Below are positions 1 to 5,128 of a DNA stretch of 5,923 bases, piece after piece. Every line of letters starts with the position of its first letter. The first letter of the stretch is position 1. Source of the stretch: an uncultured Peptococcaceae bacterium (GTDB taxonomy: Bacteria > Bacillota > Limnochordia > Darwinibacteriales > Darwinibacteriaceae); NCBI GenBank assembly GCA_937988745.1, contig CALKAR010000039.1, positions 1-5,923 of the forward strand, given 5' to 3'. The notes beneath the pieces were generated by a model that made no database searches, had not been told where the DNA came from, and saw only the letters and a list, made by a program, of their open reading frames with translations. The translations under genes and the position numbers were made by a program.

Positions 1-1
1 G

Positions 2-34
2 GAGGATGAAATCAAGGAGCTGAGCAGCCGCTGA
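2..34 (+). CDS. 3' end of an upstream gene (partial)
   Basis: The first bases read in frame as EDEIKELSSR followed by TGA; the other two + frames stop early, at position 7-9 and 21-23. An intrinsic terminator begins 17 bases after this stop, which is what one expects at the end of a transcription unit. The charged, helix-like tail says nothing about function. It is separated by the terminator and a new promoter from the sugar operon, so it is probably functionally unrelated. Only ten codons are visible, so the frame choice rests mainly on the position of the stop before the hairpin. Confidence 0.5.
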   Translation, partial: EDEIKELSSR

Positions 35-51
35 TTTTCAAACAAACCGCG

Positions 52-90
52 AAGCGCTGTCGAACTATGACAGCGCTTTATTAATTTTGT
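52..90 (+). terminator. Rho-independent terminator of the upstream gene
   Basis: A perfect 10-bp inverted repeat (AAGCGCTGTC at 52-61, GACAGCGCTT at 69-78) closes a 7-base loop and is followed by a T-rich stretch, TTATTAATTTTGTT. On the opposite strand the hairpin is followed by mixed sequence, so it works on + strand transcripts. It isolates the operon from upstream transcription. Confidence 0.88.
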
Positions 91-104
91 TGATAGAAAA
101 AACC

Positions 105-133
105 TTGCGTTACGCTGTATTAACAGATATAAT
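105..133 (+). promoter_or_regulatory. Sigma-A/sigma-70-type promoter of the ROK-led operon
   Basis: The -35 box TTGCGT (105-110) and a perfect -10 box TATAAT (128-133) are separated by the optimal 17 bases. A second TATAAT overlaps at 133-138 but lies 22 bases from the -35. The region upstream (79-104) is AT-rich and could act as an UP element. Transcription would start around 140, giving a leader of about 60 bases. No other convincing promoter was seen before the later genes, so this is probably the main promoter for the whole operon. Confidence 0.8.
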
Positions 134-142
134 ATAATCAAA

Positions 143-178
143 CTTACTCAAGTTTCTTGATTAAGTATCTTGATAAAG
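143..178 (+). promoter_or_regulatory. Probable operator: three related half-sites just after the start of transcription
   Basis: CTTACTCAAG (143-152) and CTTGATTAAG (156-165) form a 23-bp inverted repeat with a TTT centre and nine of ten pairs matching. A third copy, TCTTGATAAAG (168-178), repeats TCTTGATTAAG (155-165) directly with one mismatch, 13 bases further on. The element lies immediately downstream of the -10 boxes, where a bound repressor would block initiation or early elongation. Palindromic operators near their own promoter are usual for ROK repressors, so the gene starting at 200 is the obvious candidate binder. That link is inference. Confidence 0.62.
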
Positions 179-199
179 TGAGATGAGGCTGTTAGAGGC

Positions 200-1336
200 A
201 TGGGTACGAGAGCCAAGAAGCTAAGCTTGAAGGAGCTTTATCAAGCGATATACGAGAAGGGGCAGGCAAGCAAGCCTGAACTAGCACAGGATTTTGGGGT
301 ATCGCTGACTGCCGTTTCAGATTATGTCAATCAACTGGAGAGCTTAGGGTTTGTTGAAAGCAAAGCCAAAGGGACATCGACAGGAGGGCGCAAGCCTCTG
401 CTGTATCAAGTTACTCCTGGTTTCCGCTACATCGTTGGAGTCGACATGCGGGTTACGCACTTTTATGTGTTCCTCAGTGATGTGACAGGAAATCTACTTC
501 CCACCGAACTAATTCACGTCAATAAGGACTATTACACCTATGTGACAGCATTAGCCCAAAACATTCAGTACATTCTCGCTCGCTTTGGATTGGACAAGAA
601 AAAGGAACAAGTGATCGCCGTTGGGATCTGTATCTCGGGCGTGACTGACTTTGAGCACAAGGTGGTTGACCTTTCCAACGAGCTGGGATGGCTGGACCGC
701 CCCTTGGCCTTAGATTTAGAAAAGGCACTTGGAATTCCAGTGTTTGTAGAAAACGATGCGCGCGTCTACGCTCGCAACGAGATTAATATGGAAGAGACAA
801 ACAATGTGGTGACTGTCTTGTACTTAAGCAGGGGTGTCGGTTTGGCACTAGTGATAGGTGATCGTGTCCTTCAGGGCTACAACAACCGGGCCGGTGATAG
901 CCAGTTCTTTGGCAGGGACATTGATAAAATCTACCATGTTATCCGGACCTGTGGGTTATTTCAGGAGATTAACGACCTTCCGTATATCAAGTTAGGAGCT
1001 CAGCCTCAACACATTTTTGATCTCAATCAGAAATTCATGCGGCACGTCGAGGAGAATCCCGACATAAAAGATGCTGTCGAGGTTTTTAGTACAGAAGTGG
1101 CGCGCATGATGATCGCTATGGCCAATGTGGTGAATCCGAAACGGATCTTGCTCACTGGCAACGTCTTTGATTACTTCGATTTCATCTATCATCAAGTGAA
1201 AAGTAAGATCCTAGCACTGCCAGTATGCCACACCCCAGAAGTTGGGCGGAATTCTCCAACTGACAATCCACTTGAGAGGGGAATTGTGCGGCTGGTAATG
1301 GAGAAGTTCTTTAGTCTGGAGCAGTTTACGATCTAG
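200..1336 (+). CDS. ROK-family transcriptional regulator, probable operon repressor
   Basis: This 378-residue protein has the size and layout of ROK repressors such as NagC/XylR. Residues about 8-55 form an N-terminal winged helix-turn-helix (KPELAQDFGVSLTAVSDYVN), with the wing signature GGRKP at 62-66. From about 77 it follows the actin-like ROK fold: VGVDMRVTHFYV, then GICISGV at 142-148, LSNELGW at 158-164 and VENDAR at 183-188, which keeps the END motif with the kinase-type Asp186. The ROK zinc motif (GHxxx...CxCGxxGCxE) is absent: after RAGD (230-233) comes SQFFGRD, with one Cys at 251. Kinase activity is therefore unlikely and the ligand pocket is probably altered. ATG 200 is the first start after an in-frame stop at 179-181; the ribosome site is weak (AGATGAGG at 181-188, 11 bases away). 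It probably represses its own operon; its TAG stop overlaps the next gene's Shine-Dalgarno. Confidence 0.9.
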   Translation: MGTRAKKLSLKELYQAIYEKGQASKPELAQDFGVSLTAVSDYVNQLESLGFVESKAKGTSTGGRKPLLYQVTPGFRYIVGVDMRVTHFYVFLSDVTGNLLPTELIHVNKDYYTYVTALAQNIQYILARFGLDKKKEQVIAVGICISGVTDFEHKVVDLSNELGWLDRPLALDLEKALGIPVFVENDARVYARNEINMEETNNVVTVLYLSRGVGLALVIGDRVLQGYNNRAGDSQFFGRDIDKIYHVIRTCGLFQEINDLPYIKLGAQPQHIFDLNQKFMRHVEENPDIKDAVEVFSTEVARMMIAMANVVNPKRILLTGNVFDYFDFIYHQVKSKILALPVCHTPEVGRNSPTDNPLERGIVRLVMEKFFSLEQFTI

Positions 1337-1339
1337 GAG
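1335..1339 (+). promoter_or_regulatory. Shine-Dalgarno of the glycosidase gene, overlapping the ROK stop
   Basis: AGGAG begins within the TAG stop of the regulator gene and lies 8 bases before ATG 1348. This supports that start and suggests translational coupling of the two genes. Confidence 0.75.
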
Positions 1340-1347
1340 AATGTGCA

Positions 1348-2652
1348 ATGGTTTTTGATAAATTCGCGTATGAACGAACCTCTTTTCGGCGCAGCGATGG
1401 GAGCCGCATAGTAGTGGGTAAGGCGACAGTTAAGGCCCCATATGAATTCGAAGTTCACCCTGAGTTTCCGGAAAATCGTGCAGTAAAACTGCGTGATACC
1501 GCACACCTACGGATGTTGAAAGCCATTTATCGTGGGATTTCTCGGCCGATGGTGGCTGCGTGGGATGCTTACCCGCAGGGAGAAACCTTTTCGATTCCCC
1601 GATTAGATTTTTCCAGTGATGATGTTGTCAGGATCAGCAAGAACTCTCAGATCACACACGTCCTCAGGAATGTTGTTCGGCGGCGGAATTTTTCGATCAG
1701 CGGCGATCGTATGCAGATCAAGCACGTTGAGGGCGACATGGATCGCAGAGCAGGGGAGTTCCTGGAAATGCTCACAGAGGAGGGGCGGCTCTTGACCGTG
1801 GGAATGGCAGAGGCTGAGCCTGAGCAGGGCGAGGTAGTTGCCGTTGGGGAGCTTGGCTTCCCGTCGAGATATGCGAAGGAGAATGGATATCCCCTGGTCA
1901 TAAATGCTGCATACTTTCTGTTTGAGGAAGAAGATTATGTTAGCGACTTCTCACTCTTTGGCGAGGCATATGGAATGCATATCAATCAGGGTGAGATTCT
2001 GCTGCCTCCTCTCTTTGAACGGTCAGCGCTGTTGTTCGATTGGCAGAATCAGGCCTGTATGCGGCAGGTTTCGCTGACGGATCTGGTGGTTCACTGTCTA
2101 GGAAGGGATTGGAACTTAGGCAGCTTCACGCTAAATGAAACCGACCGCTGTGCTGTTTACACCAGATATTATGGCGTTACAGCTCACGGACGGACCATGG
2201 GAGTCACTCCGCCGAATCCCGCGAATGTTGATATTGTCATCATAGGCCAGTGGATTGTGGGGTACAAAGTAGGCGGAGAAGTGGAAATCCCTCACAACGG
2301 GTTTATTCTATCGGTACCCATGGATCTGTTGCGAGAAGGAGAATTCGATAATCGGGTTCGCTATGCGTTTGCTAGCGGCGAGAAGTTTAAGTCCGGCATC
2401 CAGTGCGGGCCTGGCCTCGTCAGCAACGGGGAGATCATCCTAGATGAGACGACTCTGCGCAGGGAGCAGTTCTACCGGAAACGCGAGATGCCGGACGGTC
2501 AGCGCGATCTAGGGGTGGTTCCTACCGATTACGCAAGTGATATTGACCAAACGAGGGCTGCCAGGACTGTGTTGGGGGTCGGTTATGACAACGAACTAAT
2601 AGCTCTGGCCGTTGAGGCGGTTAATCGAGGGATGGAAGAAGATGAGTACTAG
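1348..2652 (+). CDS. Phosphodiester glycosidase (NAGPA/DUF2233-type), main part, ended by an in-frame UAG
   Basis: These 434 residues resemble bacterial phosphodiester glycosidase domain proteins, relatives of the enzyme that removes GlcNAc from GlcNAc-1-phosphodiesters. Recognisable landmarks run in family order: VINAAYF (184-190, matching the usual NGGFF), LNETDRCAVYTRYYG (262-276), IPHNGFILSVP (314-324), GPGLVSNGE (354-362) and RTVLGVG (406-412). The hallmark NLDGGGS motif is missing here and is found in the same frame after the TAG, so this product alone is probably inactive. Residues 1 to about 160 form an N-terminal region I do not recognise. There is no signal peptide or membrane segment, so it is predicted cytoplasmic, acting on an imported substrate. 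The gene starts 11 bases after the ROK gene with a good ribosome site. Read through the TAG, the protein would be 500 residues, ending at 2850. It may be a pseudogene; family assignment is fairly sure, substrate unknown. Confidence 0.8.
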   Translation: MVFDKFAYERTSFRRSDGSRIVVGKATVKAPYEFEVHPEFPENRAVKLRDTAHLRMLKAIYRGISRPMVAAWDAYPQGETFSIPRLDFSSDDVVRISKNSQITHVLRNVVRRRNFSISGDRMQIKHVEGDMDRRAGEFLEMLTEEGRLLTVGMAEAEPEQGEVVAVGELGFPSRYAKENGYPLVINAAYFLFEEEDYVSDFSLFGEAYGMHINQGEILLPPLFERSALLFDWQNQACMRQVSLTDLVVHCLGRDWNLGSFTLNETDRCAVYTRYYGVTAHGRTMGVTPPNPANVDIVIIGQWIVGYKVGGEVEIPHNGFILSVPMDLLREGEFDNRVRYAFASGEKFKSGIQCGPGLVSNGEIILDETTLRREQFYRKREMPDGQRDLGVVPTDYASDIDQTRAARTVLGVGYDNELIALAVEAVNRGMEEDEY

Positions 2653-2680
2653 TCTTCAGGCGTGACCCTGAAAGAACTGG
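2649..2680 (+). other. In-frame UAG (2650-2652) inside an imperfect hairpin
   Basis: TAG at 2650-2652 interrupts one reading frame that otherwise runs from 1348 to 2850. The RNA could fold as a 12-bp stem: TTCAGG (2655-2660) with CCTGAA (2667-2672) around a 6-base loop, extended outward by pairs 2654-2674, 2653-2675, 2652-2677, 2651-2678, 2650-2679 (U-G) and 2649-2680, with bulged A at 2673 and 2676. The stop itself lies in the stem. Whether the fold has a role in decoding or arose by chance cannot be told from one sequence. Confidence 0.5.
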
Positions 2681-2850
2681 CTCAATTGGCCGAGGAACAC
2701 AACTTCAAACATGCACTCAACGTAGATGGAGGTGGTTCGACAAACATACAGTATATGTTTGGCCAGCTGGTCCGCGGGGCGGATCGGCGGGGTATGCCAG
2801 GCGTGTTCTATGAACGCATGGTTCCTAGTGTATGCGTGATCAAAAGCTGA
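2662..2850 (+). CDS. C-terminal fragment of the phosphodiester glycosidase, carrying the NVDGGGS motif
   Basis: This stretch is the missing end of the preceding gene and is in the same frame; only codons TAG-TCT-TCA-GGC separate the TAG stop from the GTG at 2662. It begins VTLKELAQLAEEH, which fits the G(M/V)TLxELA helix of the family, and continues into ALNVDGGGSTNIQY, the conserved active-site-type loop, then a C-terminal strand region ending VCVIKS. In the joined protein the motif is at 458-464. Independent translation would need the GTG at 2662, which has no clear Shine-Dalgarno at a useful distance, though reinitiation nine bases after the TAG is possible. A 62-residue piece is too small to be an enzyme by itself. 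It is most likely the remnant of a gene broken recently, or the readthrough part of a 500-residue protein. The lack of further frame damage favours a recent event, a sequence error or functional decoding. Confidence 0.6.
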   Translation: MTLKELAQLAEEHNFKHALNVDGGGSTNIQYMFGQLVRGADRRGMPGVFYERMVPSVCVIKS

Positions 2851-2853
2851 AAT

Positions 2854-2862
2854 GGAGGGTGA
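2854..2862 (+). promoter_or_regulatory. Strong Shine-Dalgarno of the sugar-binding protein gene
   Basis: GGAGGGTGA precedes ATG 2866, with its GGAGGG core 6 bases away. It is near the consensus and fits the high expression normally needed for a binding protein. Confidence 0.75.
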
Positions 2863-2865
2863 ATC

Positions 2866-4176
2866 ATGAAAAGGAAATTATGGATTTTCTTGGCGCTTGC
2901 CTTGGTAGCCAGTTTTGCGTTAACTGCTAGTGCTCAACAGATTACACTCAGATATTTCATGTGGGACCCCATGTTTGAAGACATGGAACGGGCATTAATC
3001 GACGAGTTTGAACGGCAGAATCCAAACATTAAGGTCGAAATGACCGCAATGGATCCCAGCAACTACTGGCCACGGATTTCCGCTATGGCTGCTGCCGGAG
3101 AGTTGCCTGACGTATTCTCGATGTCCACAGGCTATTTCGAACAATGGGCTCAGGATGGTCTGCTCCTGAACATCCAAGAGTTCGTCGATCGTGATCTGTC
3201 CACCGATGAGTATTTCACTGAGGTGTTCTCCGAGAACCGCTATCCCGATAAGCAGACAGGCGATCTGTATGCGATTCCGTATGCCTGGGTAACACCTGTG
3301 CTGTTCTACAATATGGATATGTTCGATGCAGCGGGCCTTGAGTATCCCGATGAGACTTGGACCTGGGACGATTTCCTCGAGGCAGCCAAGAAACTGACAA
3401 TTCAAACTGACCCACGTCGTGCTCCCGAACAGTACGGATTCTTCTGGTATGGACGTTACGCCCAGGTCGAACCTTGGGTCTATGCCAATAGCGGCCGCAT
3501 CTTGAATGAAAACAAGACACGGGTTGCTATCGATGAGAACGCTCGTGAAGCGCTGCAGTTCTTAAGCGATCTGACAAATGTCCACAAGGTGTCGCCACCT
3601 TATAAGGAAATTGTCGGTATTGCTCAGGCTGACCTCTTCCCACTCCGCCAAGTTGCCATGTGGGTTGATGGTTCGTGGAATATCGAAAACAACCGCCAAA
3701 TCGGTGGGGATGACTTCAGGTTTGGCATTGCGCCCGTACCAAAGGGTCCATCCTATGTCGAAGGCGATGATACCACCTATTTCTGGCCAGACTCCGTCGC
3801 TATTTCGGCAACTACACCTCACAAGGAAGCTGCTTGGGAACTGGTCAAGTTCTTGGTTGGCGAAAACCGCCCGATCGAGTCCTACATGGCCGGTAAAGTG
3901 CCTATCCACCGTGGGCTTGCATATTCTGAAGAGTGGCTCCAGAAGGATAAGTACCCTGCTAACATGGAACTCATCCTGCAGCAGGGTGAAGGAACTGGCC
4001 GGACCACATTTACGCTTGGCTGGAGCGAATGGCGCGGTTACGCTGCCACCGGTGGCGCTGGCATGAACGGTGAGCTCGATAAGGTCACTAATGGCGAGCA
4101 GAACGTTGACCAAGCGATCAAGGCCATTACCGATTACGCTAACTCCGTATTGGAGAGATACTATCCAGAACCATAA
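2866..4176 (+). CDS. Extracellular sugar-binding protein of a CUT1 ABC importer (family 1)
   Basis: This 436-residue protein is the solute receptor of the importer. Residues 1-23 are a Sec signal peptide: MKRK, a hydrophobic core, and ASA before Gln24, pointing to signal peptidase I cleavage. There is no lipobox cysteine, and the whole protein lacks cysteine. The mature part has family 1 hallmarks: an opening strand ITLRYFMWDP, AAAGELPDVF (75-84), LYAIPYAW (134-141), VLFYNMDMFDAAGLEYPDETW (145-165), then AMWVDGSW (264-271) and FGIAPVPKG (286-294). Many aromatic residues (for example WYGRY, 194-198, and WSEW, 386-389) could stack on sugars. Length is typical. It follows the glycosidase gene by 15 bases, and a stable hairpin follows its stop. 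It would work in the periplasm or outside the membrane, delivering ligand to the two permeases downstream. The ligand cannot be deduced; oligosaccharides and glycerol-3-phosphate-type ligands both occur in this family. Confidence 0.93.
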   Translation: MKRKLWIFLALALVASFALTASAQQITLRYFMWDPMFEDMERALIDEFERQNPNIKVEMTAMDPSNYWPRISAMAAAGELPDVFSMSTGYFEQWAQDGLLLNIQEFVDRDLSTDEYFTEVFSENRYPDKQTGDLYAIPYAWVTPVLFYNMDMFDAAGLEYPDETWTWDDFLEAAKKLTIQTDPRRAPEQYGFFWYGRYAQVEPWVYANSGRILNENKTRVAIDENAREALQFLSDLTNVHKVSPPYKEIVGIAQADLFPLRQVAMWVDGSWNIENNRQIGGDDFRFGIAPVPKGPSYVEGDDTTYFWPDSVAISATTPHKEAAWELVKFLVGENRPIESYMAGKVPIHRGLAYSEEWLQKDKYPANMELILQQGEGTGRTTFTLGWSEWRGYAATGGAGMNGELDKVTNGEQNVDQAIKAITDYANSVLERYYPEP

Positions 4177-4184
4177 TCGACTAA

Positions 4185-4219
4185 AGGGTAAAAGGGGGAG
4201 GTAATTCCTCCCCCGCCCT
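4185..4219 (+). other. Intercistronic hairpin between the binding protein and permease genes
   Basis: GGGGGAGG (4194-4201) and CCTCCCCC (4207-4214) form a perfect 8-bp GC-rich stem around TAATT. AGGG (4185-4188) and CCCT (4216-4219) can extend it across an internal loop. No T-tract follows, so it is a poor intrinsic terminator. Its position just after the binding protein stop is that of hairpins that protect upstream mRNA from 3' exonucleases, or partly attenuate transcription, so that the binding protein is made in excess over the permeases (compare the repeat between malE and malF in E. coli). The role here is inferred. Confidence 0.72.
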
Positions 4220-4225
4220 GATTCT

Positions 4226-4234
4226 GAGGAGGTG
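4226..4234 (+). promoter_or_regulatory. Consensus Shine-Dalgarno of the first permease gene
   Basis: GAGGAGGTG, near-perfect complement to the 16S rRNA tail, has its GGAGG core 6 bases before ATG 4239. It could also pair with the CCTCC arm of the preceding hairpin (4207-4214) if that hairpin were open. Confidence 0.8.
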
Positions 4235-4238
4235 CAAC

Positions 4239-5111
4239 ATGAAATACGGGCGCATCACTCCATGGATTTTCCTGCTTCCAACCGTATTGGGCCTAGCTTT
4301 CTTTCGCCTAGGGCCAATTCTGGCTGCGTTTTTCATCAGTTTTACGCGCTGGAATGTGATTACCGCACCTAGTTGGCTTGGCCTTGCGAACTACCGGGAG
4401 CTGCTCAACTCGGAGGTTTTCTGGTTGATCGCAAAAAATACTGTCATATTCAGCCTAGTATATGTTCCAGGGGTAATGGTCTGTGGGCTGTTCTTGGCAA
4501 TCCTGGTGAACAACAAACTGCGCGGCATTACGTTCTTCCGCGGTCTGTATTATCTCCCTGTGATCACTGCGACAGTAGCCGTTGGAGTTGTATGGAGTTG
4601 GATTCTAAGCCCCCGGTTCGGAATCTTAACTCGGTGGTTGAATGATCTCGGTTTTGTCAATGTCCCGTCTTTCTTGGGTGACTCACGTTATGCGTTGCTT
4701 AGTCTGGTGGTAGTCTATATTTGGAAAATGGCCGGCTACCATATGATTCTTTTCTTAGCAGGCCTGCAGGGTATTCCAGAGGTTTACTACGAAGCAGCCA
4801 AAATTGATGGGGCTACACCTTGGCAGACTCTGCGGCATATCACCCTGCCGCTCTTGTCAACAACCACGTTTTTCATCATGATTATTGCACTAATCCAGTC
4901 TCTCCAGACTTTTGATTTAACATTCGCGATGACTGAAGGAGGCCCCAACAACGCGTCGACGACTTTAAGTTTCTTTACCTATATTAATGCCTTCGTCCAT
5001 TTCCGGATGGGCTATGCCGCATCGATGGCATTCGTCTTGTTCCTGATCGTCGGCACGATTACAGTGATCAACTTCTGGGCCCGGAAATACTGGGTCAACA
5101 CCATTGAATAA
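4239..5111 (+). CDS. CUT1 sugar ABC transporter permease, MalF/UgpA-like
   Basis: This 290-residue inner-membrane protein is the first of two permease subunits forming the translocation channel. Its start ITPWIFLLPTVLGLAFFRLGP is typical of MalF-type permeases lacking the extra loop of E. coli MalF. Six hydrophobic segments are visible at about 9-33, 68-90, 103-123, 152-176, 206-225 and 258-279. The cytoplasmic EAA loop that docks on the ATPase is complete: YYEAAKIDGATPWQTLRHITLP at about 183-204, with EAA 185-187, Gly191 and LP 203-204. The conserved TEGGPNNAS follows at 232-240. Only one Cys (82) is seen. The gene follows the binding protein and its hairpin, with an excellent ribosome site, and the partner permease starts 14 bases after its stop. 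No ATPase gene is seen; CUT1 systems often share one encoded elsewhere, although it could lie beyond the right edge. Confidence 0.95.
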   Translation: MKYGRITPWIFLLPTVLGLAFFRLGPILAAFFISFTRWNVITAPSWLGLANYRELLNSEVFWLIAKNTVIFSLVYVPGVMVCGLFLAILVNNKLRGITFFRGLYYLPVITATVAVGVVWSWILSPRFGILTRWLNDLGFVNVPSFLGDSRYALLSLVVVYIWKMAGYHMILFLAGLQGIPEVYYEAAKIDGATPWQTLRHITLPLLSTTTFFIMIIALIQSLQTFDLTFAMTEGGPNNASTTLSFFTYINAFVHFRMGYAASMAFVLFLIVGTITVINFWARKYWVNTIE

Positions 5112-5112
5112 A

Positions 5113-5128
5113 GGGGGGAGTAAAATTG
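5113..5128 (+). promoter_or_regulatory. Shine-Dalgarno and TTG start of the second permease
   Basis: GGGGGGAG (5113-5120) lies 5 bases before TTG 5126. An in-frame TGA at 5105-5107 excludes an earlier start, and the first in-frame ATG is codon 27, after most of the first membrane segment, so TTG is the likely initiator. Confidence 0.75.

Noticed and set aside
1..23. Mini-gene GGAGG-ATG at the left edge
   Set aside because: The ATG at 6 gives only five codons before TGA. The frame ending at 34 just before the terminator is a better explanation.
133..138. Second TATAAT as an independent promoter
   Set aside because: Its distance of 22 bases from TTGCGT is too long and no other good -35 is seen; it is probably incidental to the AT-rich run.
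2650..2652. Pyrrolysine encoded by the internal UAG
   Set aside because: The glycosidase family has no known need for pyrrolysine, no Pyl genes are in the window, and the ROK gene uses TAG as a normal stop. Kept only as a test under the UAG finding.
2995..3520. Two overlapping antisense open frames opposite the binding protein gene
   Set aside because: Shadows of a strong coding frame, with no domain signal in either product.
3578..4066. Second-frame + strand open frame of 162 codons within the binding protein gene
   Set aside because: It is nested in a well-supported gene; the product is Ser/Arg/Leu-rich, low in motif content and typical of a frame shadow.
3562..4113. Antisense open frame of 183 codons
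   Set aside because: It lies wholly opposite the binding protein gene, whose family motifs are unambiguous. The antisense product shows no recognisable motif.
4194..4214. Intrinsic terminator after the binding protein gene
   Set aside because: The stem is strong but is followed by GCCCTGATTCTG rather than a T-run, and the transporter genes continue immediately.
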